Source: Tubulanus polymorphus (taxonomy: Eukaryota > Nemertea > Palaeonemertea > Tubulaniformes > Tubulanidae). Taken from it: 64,000 bases of DNA. The stretch spans positions 4,434,072 through 4,498,071 of the forward strand of contig NC_134034.1 in NCBI RefSeq assembly GCF_964204645.1, read 5' to 3'. Shown in pieces: positions 13,079 through 23,549 of the stretch; positions within the stretch are counted from its first letter, which is position 1; every line of letters starts with the position of its first letter. The notes beneath the pieces are model-generated. The model did not search any database. It saw only the letters and a list, made by a program, of their open reading frames with translations, and had not been told where the DNA came from. A program made the translations under genes and the position numbers.

Positions 13079-13400
13079 GTATAGACTTTGATTTTAGTGT
13101 AGACAGCGTGGACATCGTCAGCGTGGTACCTTACTATGCCTTATAGTATATATAGACTTTGATTTTAGTGTAGACAGCGTGGACATCGTCAGCGTGGTAC
13201 CTTACTATGCCTTATAGTATAAAATGTGATTTTAGTGTAGACAGCGTGGACATCGTCAACGTGGTACCATACAATGCCTTAGTAGACTTTGATTTTAGCG
13301 TGGACATCGTCAGGGTGTAACTTACTGTGTACGTGTAAAGTCGACTTTGATTTTAGTGAATGAGTGATGTGATATTTACAGTGTAGAGATCGTGGACAGC
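13079..13400. repeat. Minisatellite, unit about 60-70 bp, about 4-5 copies
   Basis: Units start GACTTTGATTTTAGTGTAGA and contain CAGCGTGGACATCGTCAGCG and a GGTACC site. The first two copies are nearly identical (69 bp apart); later ones decay and shorten. The array sits inside the right LTR of the Gypsy element. Confidence 0.85.
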
Positions 13401-13491
13401 GTGATATACCTAAGTATTAGACTAAACATTTTAAATTAACTTGACATTGACCGGTGGTCCGTTGTATTAAAAAAAATGCTCACTCCTAATA

Positions 13492-13780
13492 TGCCTAAAC
13501 CTCACCCTAACCCTAATCCTTGATCAAACCAACTATCTAAACATGACTGAATCCTTTATCATAAAATTGCGCAATTTGTGAGTTTCATTATTCCAAAAAG
13601 TAGGTCTTATGTTCATTATGCCTAAATCTAAACCTAACCCTAACCCTTATCATTCAACTAACACGATATGTGGACCTACTAAAACCTTAAACATAACATA
13701 TTCGACGCATGCTAGTAGACTACGCAATTTGGGAAGATTCCACAGTCGTATTGCTAAACCTAACCCTAACCCTAATCCAT
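13492..13780. repeat. Diverged ~130-bp tandem units, each opening with telomere-like CCCTAA tracts
   Basis: CACCCTAACCCTAATCC (about 13503), ACCTAACCCTAACCC (about 13632) and ACCTAACCCTAACCCTAATC (about 13758) occur at steps of about 130 bp, each followed by a partly similar stretch with ATCATGATC- or GATC-like and GCAATTTG words. CCCTAA is the animal telomere repeat (TTAGGG) on the other strand. The tracts are only two to three units each. Confidence 0.65.
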
Positions 13781-14305
13781 GATCTAACTTAAGAATAAAA
13801 CCGATTAAAGCGTATTAATTGAGGATACGATGGTCTTTCCTCCTTCGAACGTATATATATCATATTTCAGATTTGATAGTCAATAAAGTGAAATTGAATT
13901 GAAAATATGTAGTTTGTTTCATATAAAGAAATTGGATTGAATTGCAAATTTTGAGTTTGTTCAATAAAATTTTATTCAATTGAATTGAGATTTGGTAATT
14001 AGTATTGATTTTGGAACTACTAGCACCACGTAGTGGAAGGGTGACCCATACTGCAGTTAGACCTAAATCTTACCTAAAGAGACGAAAATAGACAGAGTAC
14101 AATATAGTTTCAACTTTATTTTCCTACATTAAATTCACCCTACATGGCTGAATTTCCTTAACAGAGTGACAATAGGATCAGCAGACAAATTAGTACCTCA
14201 ACTTGTCGTCGAGGCGCCACAATACAGTAATACAGTTTAAACTCATTCAATCCCAATTCCATTGAGATTGACATATCAAAAATCACTCTATTACACTATC
14301 ATATA

Positions 14306-15260
14306 CATACAGGGAGAATTACATTTAAATTTAAGTTCAGTTCAAATTCATGAGATGCAAAGCTGTTTAACTACTAACCCAACCGATTGACTATCGATGT
14401 AGGTCGGTGTACGCTTAGAACTGGTTAGCGGGTACGAGTACCAGTTAATAGATAACGCTGTCCCTTTTGAATCGTTATATTTGTGTCCGGCTATGTGTAA
14501 CTGTAGCATTTTTCGTGGCATGTTGAACTGGCAAATGGTAAATCATTCGGCAGACATATATGTACGTTTGGCATCGTTAAACAGATCATTATGATAATTA
14601 CGGTTGGGATAGTGCACAGCTGTAAGAGTATATTCAAACCGAATACATTCATTTCAGGTTATTTAGATCAAATCGGCCAACACGCCAATAATTTGCAGTT
14701 CAATCCTGCGGGTAAGACCAAACGGAACAGAACGGTGAACATAGTAAGTAAAAATCATTCCCATAAGTTTTAATATCATGCACGAAACCTCAAATGCATA
14801 GTTAATGCAGCTTATACAATGGATTCGTGAAACGGCTACTAATCTATGTAATTAACAACGTTTCGCTATAATCTATCTCACCATCTCCGATGAATTGTTT
14901 CTGGTGAATGTGTATGTATGTGCTAGTAACACTTGTACCGCTAGGAGTAAAATGATTTAACGACGCTCCGAACGTCTATTATTTGGAGCCTGTCACAAGC
15001 CTCAACAAGGAACTTGATATAAACTGACTTGATATCACTGTCTAAAACATAAAGTGAGAATAATGATGAAATTCATCAACTTCTGTGAGGCAGTCCTCAT
15101 GATTATCACCGCCCTTTATGTTGTCACAATCAGGACATGAACGTACGACATTCGAAATACAAGTAAAAATACTCCAATTACACAGCATTTAGAATGTGCG
15201 ATCGAAAACTAAATGAATACGTAACTCTTCTAAAAGTTGACCTGTTTACTTTCTTATTTA
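14306..15260. other. Gene-free stretch upstream of the CARNS1-like gene
   Basis: No coding frame or repeat that I can support. An acceptor-like TTCTTATTTAG at about 15252-15262 stands 30 bp before the start codon at 15294, so a spliced 5' untranslated exon may lie in here. Confidence 0.5.
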
Positions 15261-15293
15261 GAATTGAAATAAAGAATAAATAAGATTTCTACT

Positions 15294-16013
15294 ATGCCTG
15301 AACACTCTTGCTACGAATGGAACCAAGATTTTTATCTAGGCTCACCTACCGGGCAACCCGATATGTCGGATAGCGAAGAAATAATGGTCAAACGCTTTTA
15401 CAACGTACTACAACGCTCACTGTACGAAACCAACAATCCGGAGACCGAGGACCGCGCGGGGATACCAAGGAAGAAAGTACCAGAATCTGGGATAACAGTC
15501 GTCATATTGTCATCGCCGTTAGAATGCTTGCAGATATTGCTACAGGGCGGCGAGTCTTGTCCCGGCAATGTGCATCTCGTTCTGTCAACTTCTTGGTTAT
15601 CAGTGAAACAAAGCGATCGAAATCCGTCGTTGAAAACGGTCTATCTGCACAAAGCGATATCGATGTACAAGGGAGGCTACAGTTATTTAGACGTGTTCGA
15701 TGCACCGCGACGGGTGACTTACTTAATGAATAACTTAACCGATGAGGCCGAATTTGAAAATGGTTTAGATTGTCCGACCTCGTGTTCGATTAACGAGAAA
15801 ATAGATGACATAATTAGGACACGTATGTTAATGGCCAAAGCTGGTATATCTTACCCGGAGAGTTTGGTTTTCTGTTACGACGTTTCCGGATATGAATTAC
15901 CGCCGGATGATGGAAGTATAAATTTGGTTGAAGTCGATTATACGCAAATAGAGGATGTTGTTGGCGAAATGATAGAGCGATTCCTGCCAGATGTCGACTT
16001 CCTGAATGACAAG
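15294..16013 (+). CDS. CARNS1: CARNS1-like exon 1 (coding)
   Basis: ATG at 15294 is the first in frame after an in-frame stop and an acceptor-like site. The 240-codon exon ends LNDK with donor AAG|GTACGA at 16014, phase 0. The frame stays open to 16085 by read-through into the intron, but the residues after the donor do not look like the family. It contains the N-terminal domain, with TVVILSSPLECLQ as a likely nucleotide-fold strand and FDAPRRVTYLMNN. Confidence 0.8.
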
Positions 16014-19000
16014 GTACGATTCCTGGGTAATTTAAGATGGTTTTCTACGGCCGCAAGCGTCGTACGCGTCGCAAAGGCTCGGTGATCTACGCACCCTTGC
16101 GACAACCAGCGGCGCCTATAATGCTTGTTAATCGAAGCTGTTCTATATACCACCTCCGACGTTTTGATCCTTTATTTCACAATCAGGACCCAATTCCAGA
16201 CTAGTGAGTTAGAGTTATCTCAGGTTTTAAGGAACCCAAAGTCGAATCATAACTGGACTCTGTTTATCTGCTATTTATATGCACCATTTTTTGGGAAAGC
16301 GATTCAGAAATAAACTTCTACCTGAATTTGCTTTCGTTTTCATTTATCAGCCATAGTTTACTCAGAACGCGCTCACGTGATGCTGAAAAACCGATCCGTA
16401 ATCGCCCGCGATCACGTCGCTTATTCATTGGCAAAATGCGATACAAGTGGCACACCATTACGGTGCGCAAAGCCGTTCTTCAGCATTAGGCAAGCGTATT
16501 CTAAGGAGATCACTTGCTGAAGGATTAAAGCAAAGGCGGGCTAATGCAAATCCATTGTCTTTTCTTCTTAATGGATGTCCTTAATGAAATGAACTGATGC
16601 ATAATATACGCAGATAGACAGGTATTTAACGATATAACGGATCGAATCGTTGCACGGAGAACGTAATCGGTTGTCACAACCGCTATCGCAAAAGCTCTTT
16701 TATATACATTATGATAGGTCGTCGTAAAACCGATCGGAAACTCATATAATGATGATGAACCAGCGACCAGCATTCATAATTACGTCGAATATGAAGCCAT
16801 TTGTAAGAGAGCGGTAACTGTTCTGTCTACACCTGGAAATGGCGTATTGATAGAGAGGTTCTGTGACCCGGGTCCAACGGGTAAGCTTATGTTTCATTGA
16901 AGTGAAATCAAGAGCATAAACATAAAATTTTATGATGGTAACTGATTCGGGCCAAATTAAAGGAATGACATTGACACGTAATCTGTACCGATTTTTTACA
17001 CTTAACGAACACTATTTCTTATTAATAAGATTACGTACCTTTGAACTAATTTATCATTCAAAAGTCAGGTAAAAACCAGCTTTTCGTTTTAGCGTTGTAT
17101 TTCTCATTGTGCTTTTAATGTGGTGTTTTCGTGTTATGTATTTTGGGTAAAGATTAAGTGTCATATTACTTTTCATCATTTAACCTGCAAACCAGCCAGT
17201 TTACAATAAAAAGGGTCCCAAGATTTGGAATCAATTTAGTCACTCAGAAAAAACAGGTTAAAGCTTAAAGAAATGTTCAAGTCAAAGATGAAACGCCGAT
17301 TATACATATCCACTTATTAATTGATCTTCTTTTAGTCGTTCACTTTATGCGGCTATTGATGTATCTATATATCTCTGTATTTATCGCAAATAATATTGTA
17401 CAGTAGCCAACTACTCAATTTATTTATTTAGCAAACCTTTTCTACACGCCTTGCTTTTTCTGAAACCCCAGTTTTATATTACAACATGATGTAATTTACG
17501 TGCACATTTCTGCAATTTATTCCTGAATAGAAAAATGAATAGTAACAAGAAGAAGTACTATTTGATAAAATTACAGTTGATGCGAAAAACGATATTTCCT
17601 TCCGAATAAGAACTATTGTGTGTAGAGGGCGCTGCGACGAACCAATCACCACTGGCTTTATATGCAGAGTCGGTCGTAAAAACGAGCCAATCACCAGCGA
17701 CAACGCGGTTCCACAATCGATAGAATCGACGCTGCAGCTGTGGGGCTTTGGAGTGCCAGAAATAGATAGAATTAAAGAACAGTTGGTGAACAAATCCCAA
17801 AATTTGCTCGGAAAGATAATTCTATATGAAAAAAACCACAATGCCGCGGAACTCACCGATTTAAAAACAGATATGATTAGTAAGTGAACTGCGTGATCGA
17901 AATGAAGTCAAAGTCATCTATTATCGTAAGCCCTTTTTATATATTAGGAGAACGGATCCGCTTCCGAGAATTCCGCAAAATCATCGAAAATTTTATACTC
18001 CTCCGTGACACCACGTACTAACTTGTTTTCATAATTTTTCAGCTGTTGATTACATTTTGACGAAATGCGACGGTCTGTACGTTCCGATCGGTATCGGAGT
18101 GAAAACTCGTCGAAGCCTGGCGAGCTGTCAAGTATTTGAGTTCATCAGTAATCCAGATACGAACCTGCATTCAGGAGCGTTGGTTGCTCCATTGATCGAG
18201 ATGATGTGCGAAAAATCTCAGAGGTATGCGATGTGGGGCAAAATCCTATTAATGTTAAGCAAAGGACGATCTGCTAAAAAGTTCATGTGGAATGCTGCTC
18301 GCGAAGACAATATCAAGGTAATTCCTCATATTCTCTTCTCGTCAAATTCTTCGCATCTCTCATCGCAATTCATTCAGCAAACATCGGTAATTACATTCTT
18401 ATTTGTCTAGTCCATATTGATCAAGTTGACAAACTCCAATGCCTAAATATGTCCTTAACCGTTTTGCAACAAGTGTTTACCATTTTTACTGGGCACAGTT
18501 AACCGTAATTGGGCTCAACTCCGTTTTCTGGTTAAGTAGTTCTGGCGGCGAATAACAGTACATACAAATTAATACGCCAAGGGCATTGTCGAAGAAATAT
18601 CCTTCGACAATCCGACAATCAGAAGCATTTTCGAGGAGATTTTTTTCGACAATCCGAGACAATCAGAAGCATTGCAGAAGAAATATCCTTTTGACAATCC
18701 GACAATCTGAAGCATTGTTGAGGAAATATCCTTTGACAATCCGACGATCAGTAGCATTCTCAAAGAAATTCCGGCTTAAATTTCCTTACATGAACCTGAA
18801 GTGGCTGGGATCGAGTCGCTGCTGGTTTGCGCGGATTACCTATACAGAATGTTGCTGGGATTGGGGAGGGGCTGGTCGTTTGCGTGGATTACCTATATAA
18901 GTGGCTGGGATCGAGGGGCTGTGTGTTTGCGTAGATAACCCCTATATTAAATAAAGTAGCTGGGATCGAACGACTTGGTATTTGCGAAGATTACCCTCGT

Positions 19001-22000
19001 ACAAAGTGGCCGGGATTGAAGGACTGTATGTCGAAATGTCGGATACCGGGCGAGCGGGTTTTAATTTTTATATAACAAAAGACAATTGATGCGCATTTGA
19101 CTTATTAAAATTTTCATTAGGGAAATTTTATTACGAGGACGGCATTGAGGTTTTATGAGAAACTAGGGTAAATGAGCTCAAATAGACACATTAAGAAATA
19201 AATATTTATTATGTGATTGTGGGATTGTCGATTTCCTCGACATTGCTTGGTTTCTGATTGGTGGATTGTCGAAGTAGATTTTTTCGACAATGCTTCTGAT
19301 TGTCAAAGGGAGGTCTCCGGACATGGGACAAAATCTGCATTACGCAGTCTGCCCCTACGATATCGCACTAATCAAGCAGAAAACGGAGTTGAACCAACCG
19401 TTACGGGTTGCCCCACAACGCGAGACAACTAGTAACCCTCTACATATTGACCACAACACTTGATTCTTTAAATTCTGGCTTGATTCTGGCTCCTAAAAAC
19501 TGGAAACTAATTTAAGACATGGCCCACAACGTGTGGTAAATGCTTGAAACCATTCGTTGGTTGAAGATCGTGTTATATGACAGTAAGGCGTCGATCTGTC
19601 CATAATCCATATGTGTCTGTCTATATCAGTCCATATGTGACACAGTTATTTCTTTACTTACCAGCAAATGTTATTACTGAAATCAAGTGACAGTGAAATT
19701 ACGTGCACTTACCGGGGTCGTAGTCAGTAACCTGACTGTAGTTTAGTTTCACCATCGGATGTTTTCACGAACCACATTCAGGAATGAGAACGTCATTTTT
19801 GCAGGCAATTTTCGTAATCCAATTTGACTGATGATGAGTAATTTGCCTGGCATTTTCTGGTCTTTTGATATATTCGACTAATTTTTGTTGTAATCAACGC
19901 ACAACAGATTCGTAGTTTGTTTGATACCTATAACACCTCACTTGACGATCTTAATCCAATTTGGAAACGTGTGGAGGGTGCTGGCACCTGTGGACTGAGG
20001 CCAGGACACACCACAAACTAACGAAACGAAACGACGGAATTGAAAAAAATTAACACTTACTCACATTTTTCTTAAAGCAGAATTTATTTTTGCATTATCT
20101 ATTATTGAAAACACGAAGATTTGAAATTTAAGTTGGAAAACCATCAAAAATAAAAATTGTCGTTTCGTCCTCGAAGTTTAATATAAATCCTTGTAGGTCA
20201 CCTTGTCTATCATGCCACATGTATGCAATACAGAGAAATGGCGGCCAATGGCGAAATTTGTGGAGAAATTAATTCATTTCTAAAAATAATGTTGATAAAT
20301 CATTCGAAACATAAAGTTGGATTATTTCGAAAGGTACCTGTGTTAGTTTGTGAATTAAGCCATTAATTGTGGACTGAAGTCAATAGAAAGTATATTTTTG
20401 ATGTGTTACTTTTTTCGACCGTGTTTTGGCCCTTGCCATCCCTAACGATGGTATAAGCTCATCCGATTATAAAAATCTTACCACCAACGATTAGGTAACT
20501 TACTACGGGGATCGAACCCCGGTCTCGTCAGTAGACCAATAGAACAATTCGATAATTTGTAATACAGCCTGATGTCATTTGTTTAACGACGAAATGCTGG
20601 AGAACGGGTTACTAACGCTCAGACACATAACTGTGACCTGTCTATTCATTCGCAATTTTAAATCCAGTTGTTGGCGTTTTTCATTATCACGCGCGGGTAA
20701 TCTAGGTAAACAAACACTGATTGACAAAAGTAAAAGCAATTTTTTTGTGAATTGAAGGTTTATTCTAATTGCAAGACCCTTGCTAAAAAAAACTGATAAA
20801 TAAGATACGCAAAACAACTGATAAGGTCGAGGGTCGTGTGTGACAGAAATGGTTTTCAAAATCACTGTTGAAAAGCGATCAACTCTAAGCCTATAGTTTT
20901 GCGTCTGCTTGCAAATCGAATTACTCTCGAATTCTGCTTTCGATTTAGATAATATTGGTTGACCGCAAGGTGGGCTACATCCCAGATGTTATTCAGTTCA
21001 TCGAATACGATTTTTCTGACCATACCCGAGACGAGGAGCACGCGGTGAATATTATACAACTTCTCAACAGCAGCAGCTGCGCTGGTCTCAAGATCGACGG
21101 TTGTTGCACAGTTTCAGAAGACTGCACTTCACTGTGCGCTCAGATTAGTGAAAAACTGTCGCTGAATTGGGTTGACGTAAGCGCTTCCAGAATCGCGAAG
21201 AAGAAATCGTCGACGCTGAATATTCTGCACGGAAATCGCAGCGAATTGAAGCATTTTCCCCAGGCGCGAATTTACGCCGATAAATGCATTCATATCGAAA
21301 CAGAGCGAGACATAGACGAATCGCCGGTAGAATACCCGTGCATTATCAAACGAGAGTTCGGAGGAGGGGCGATCGGTGTGAAACTCGTGCGGAACAAAAA
21401 CGAAGCCATGAGTTTTTTCGCATTGGTTGAAAGTAAGATTAGATTTGAGGAAAACGTACCCGTAACGGGAAAGAGCTTCGGAACTAGCATGCTGATGATG
21501 AACTTTTTTGAAGGAACCGAGCACGACGTCAATATTGTTATATACAAAGGTCAATTGATTACGGCAATAGTCACTGACAACGGCGCGACGAGGGAGGCGT
21601 CATTTCTCGAGACGTCATTGTGTATGCCGTCGTGTCTGTTGCCGGACCAGGTCACCCAGATGAAAATCGCGGCTTACCAATGTTGCAAAACAATCGGTCT
21701 AATCAACGGCGTTTATAACGTGGAAATGATGATGACGTCTTCCGGGCCGAAACTCATCGAAATCAACCCTCGTATGGGAGGATTTTACGCGGGGAACTGG
21801 ATAAAAGAATGTTACTGCGTTGATTTCGTGCGATGCGTCTATATGTGCGCCTGTGGAGTTAGACCGCACGTTTACAAACCCGCACCACGCGGTCAACTAC
21901 TGGGCATCACGTGTCTACAGTCGATTCATGCCCATATACGGGATATGATGGATGAAATCAACGATTTATGCGATAGCGGTGAAATTCTATTCAACCCAAT

Positions 22001-22217
22001 CATTTCTTATACAGCCGGTGAACCAGTCGACAGAGATACCGAAAAGCCCATTTGTTATTTAGCTGTGAAAAGCAATGATTTGGACGAAGCCAAGAAAAAA
22101 CTACTGAGAATATGTGGACGATTCGGAATCTCGACTGAAGAATACAACGTTCGTGAAATTTTGCAAACCTTTCGCAAGAGACCGATGAATTACGTAGGAA
22201 AAACGTTGAAATCATAA
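15294..22217 (+). CDS. CARNS1: Carnosine synthase 1-like ATP-grasp ligase (five predicted exons)
   Basis: Predicted exons 15294-16013, 16718-16880, 17628-17879, 18043-18317 and 20949-22217 join in phase into about 892 codons, close to the length of animal carnosine synthase. The family ligates L-histidine with beta-alanine (or GABA) using ATP in the cytosol. The last exon has the whole ATP-grasp core: CIIKREFGGGAIGVKLV (ATP lysine and glycine loop, near residue 597), FFEGTEHDVNIVIYKG, and KLIEINPRMGGFY (Mg-binding Glu/Asn/Arg, near residue 740). The N-terminal half is the diverged, structurally related region seen in this family. It is the only intact host-type gene in the window. Substrate is inferred from family and may differ in invertebrates. 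The exon 2/3 junction is the weakest point. Confidence 0.85.
16014..16717. other. Intron 1 of the CARNS1-like gene
   Basis: AT-rich, with no frame or repeat I can support. It begins GTACGA and ends ATGATAG. Polypyrimidine content before the acceptor is modest. Confidence 0.6.
16718..16880 (+). CDS. CARNS1: CARNS1-like exon 2
   Basis: Too short and not ATG-initiated, so it is easy to miss. After the acceptor GATAG the frame reads VVVKPIGNSYNDD, the ATP-grasp lysine strand of the N-terminal half, and ends GVLIERFCDPGPT before the donor GGTAAGC at 16881. Length 163 nt, entering in phase 0 and leaving in phase 1. The VVVKP and VLIE strands are typical ATP-grasp pieces. Confidence 0.7.
16881..17627. 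other. Intron 2 of the CARNS1-like gene
   Basis: AT-rich. The family usually has a short conserved stretch between the VLIE strand and the CRVGR region that I do not find in exon 2 or 3, so a small exon could be hidden here. I could not place it. Confidence 0.5.
17628..17879 (+). CDS. CARNS1: CARNS1-like exon 3
   Basis: The frame reads DEPITTGFICRVGRKNEPIT, then AVPQSIESTLQLWGF and a helix-rich end, leaving at the donor ATTA|GTAAGT (phase 1). The acceptor TGTAGAG is chosen because only the AG at 17626-17627 keeps phase with exon 2; the neighbouring AG at 17624-17625 would put a stop in the frame. The CRVGR...P.S.E order matches the middle of carnosine synthases. Confidence 0.7.
18043..18317 (+). 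CDS. CARNS1: CARNS1-like exon 4
   Basis: Strong acceptor TTTTTCAG at 18042. The frame enters in phase 1 (TVDYILTKCDGLYVPIGIG) and runs to the donor ATCAAG|GTAATT at 18318, phase 0. It includes a CQVFEFI strand, LVAPLIEMM and the helix SQRYAMWGKILLMLSKGRS that precedes the C-terminal ATP-grasp domain. Confidence 0.8.
18318..20948. other. Intron 4 of the CARNS1-like gene, repeat-rich
   Basis: A 2.6-kb intron that holds a repeat element at about 18498-19412. The rest (19413-20948) is AT-rich without a supported gene; a B-box-like GGTTCGATCCCCG on the minus strand near 20505-20520 hints at a decayed tRNA-derived SINE. Confidence 0.6.
18498..19412. mobile_element. Candidate non-autonomous element with terminal inverted repeats and internal arrays
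   Basis: CTCAACTCCGTTTTCTG near 18514-18530 recurs inverted near 19378-19394 (GAAAACGGAGTTGAAC), and outward matching continues about 35-40 bp with gaps. Between them are two tandem arrays. One has roughly 50-bp units with CGACAATCCGACAATCAGAA (18585-18775, about four copies, with inverted partial copies at 19222-19310). The other has roughly 60-bp units with GTGGCTGGGATCGA and GTTTGCG.GGATTACC (18797-19030, about four copies). No transposase. It lies in the CARNS1-like intron. Confidence 0.5.
20949..22217 (+). CDS. CARNS1: CARNS1-like exon 5 (ATP-grasp core, stop codon)
   Basis: Acceptor CGATTTAG at 20948; the frame begins IILVDRKVGYIPDV, in phase with exon 4, and runs 422 codons to TAA at 22215. 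The first in-frame Met is two codons after the true exon start, so a start there would be wrong. The exon holds an N-terminal pre-ATP-grasp fold with INILHGNR-type loop, the ATP-binding loop, the acidic metal ligands and a C-terminal segment with PRGQLLGITCL. No stops or frameshifts. Confidence 0.88.
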   Translation: MILVDRKVGYIPDVIQFIEYDFSDHTRDEEHAVNIIQLLNSSSCAGLKIDGCCTVSEDCTSLCAQISEKLSLNWVDVSASRIAKKKSSTLNILHGNRSELKHFPQARIYADKCIHIETERDIDESPVEYPCIIKREFGGGAIGVKLVRNKNEAMSFFALVESKIRFEENVPVTGKSFGTSMLMMNFFEGTEHDVNIVIYKGQLITAIVTDNGATREASFLETSLCMPSCLLPDQVTQMKIAAYQCCKTIGLINGVYNVEMMMTSSGPKLIEINPRMGGFYAGNWIKECYCVDFVRCVYMCACGVRPHVYKPAPRGQLLGITCLQSIHAHIRDMMDEINDLCDSGEILFNPIISYTAGEPVDRDTEKPICYLAVKSNDLDEAKKKLLRICGRFGISTEEYNVREILQTFRKRPMNYVGKTLKS

Positions 22218-23549
22218 TTTCGATCGTTTATCTTTGATTTATCTCGTGTTGATATTAGATTTTTATCACAATTACGATTATTCTATCTTATTTCATCCTG
22301 CACATTCACCGAGAATGTACATCCCTAATGATTATCGATTATTTCCTTGTGTGAAGTCAGATGTTGTTCCATAAACAAATCATTCGCTTGAATTTATGTC
22401 ATTTTTATAGCCATAACATTAATCCGCTCTGTGAGAGGATTTCGGAAGTCATTGCGTCCGTATCGTCAATATCGGTCATCTATTCGGCGCGGTGTAAGCA
22501 TCTGACGTCAAACACAATGACTCCGTAATAATCCCGAATAATAATCATTCGGCGCGGTGTAACCCCCAAGCCAGTCGGAGGAGATAAACGCTATCACGTT
22601 CGTGTTACCATCGCGGGTTGGATCTCATCGCTGCTCCCAATAAAAGTCAAGTCTTCGAATAACTGCCGAGGGAAATAAATACAGCTAATAATTTCGTTAT
22701 GAATTTAAAGCGACTTCCATAAATATCCAGTGAAATAGAAAGACTTTTCAGTTAGAGGCTGTCCGTTAAGGGAACAACTTGAACAAGAGAGAACAAGATT
22801 AAAACGTGTCGTATCTTGAAATTAAAAACTGTCCAGTTATACCTATAACAACTCCACAGCTACGATATGCACCTGGTTTGATAACATGAATATATATTCT
22901 GTATTTATCCGAAATATCGGCTCACTAAATACAGATCATTATTTGTAGCAACAAGATACAGGCCATGCACCTAGATTACATTCGCTGTATCCATTTTGAC
23001 ATCCGCAACACCCCATTTAACCGACCAGCACTTACATCCAACATCGCGTATGTTTCTATCGAGCGACACTTCTGAATGATAAAAATTCAGTATCGATATA
23101 TCGATCAGTTTTACGACGTGGCCGAATTGACACTAGATGCACTTTTATACCGTATAGGGATGACGTCAAAATAGATGCTATCATTTTGTAAAGTCTCCTG
23201 GACCCAGTTTCGACAGTTATTGTTTAAGTCTGAATTAATACTTTGAATGAATTCATTCCTTTCAAATTTTCATCTTCGAAATATCGATGGTATTCCCTTT
23301 TATTCAAAGGATCATCGATATACATTGATTTGATTCTGCTAATTAGAATGTGCCTAAAATGGCGTCCCTTTAAAAACCCTCCACATCTGCCGGTGAAAAA
23401 TAAAATTTTTATTTTGAAATTGGAAAGTACGGATACAGATGTAGTTGGTCGAATTTATAACTTTTGTTCAAATCGAAGAGTGCATCGTCGTATATTAAAG
23501 TTCTGGTTCGTGTTAAAAAATCGAGGACGGCCTGAACGGGCATGCGACT
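22218..23549. other. 3' flank of the CARNS1-like gene; no further gene seen
   Basis: The words ATTCGGCGCGGTGTAA occur twice (22481 and 22547) as a direct repeat 66 bp apart. AATAAA-type signals occur at about 22639. Otherwise AT-rich and unassigned. Confidence 0.5.

Larger units (their letters stand above)
12826..14298 (-). mobile_element. Right LTR-like region (5' LTR) of the Gypsy element, interrupted
   Basis: Block A 12826-13078 and block B 14062-14298 match the left LTR blocks. Between them the left LTR has about 150 bp, whereas here there are about 980 bp of unrelated repeats. Homology to the left LTR stops at CTATTACAC near 14298, so the terminal 410 bp are missing. Confidence 0.65.

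Noticed and set aside
13492-13780. Chromosome end or telomere
   Set aside because: Tracts are only two to three TTAGGG units long and are embedded in an LTR with genes on both sides.
20460-20560. tRNA gene on the minus strand (GGTTCGATCCCCG, B-box-like)
   Set aside because: No matching A box, acceptor stem or cloverleaf could be drawn; at most a decayed tRNA-derived SINE.
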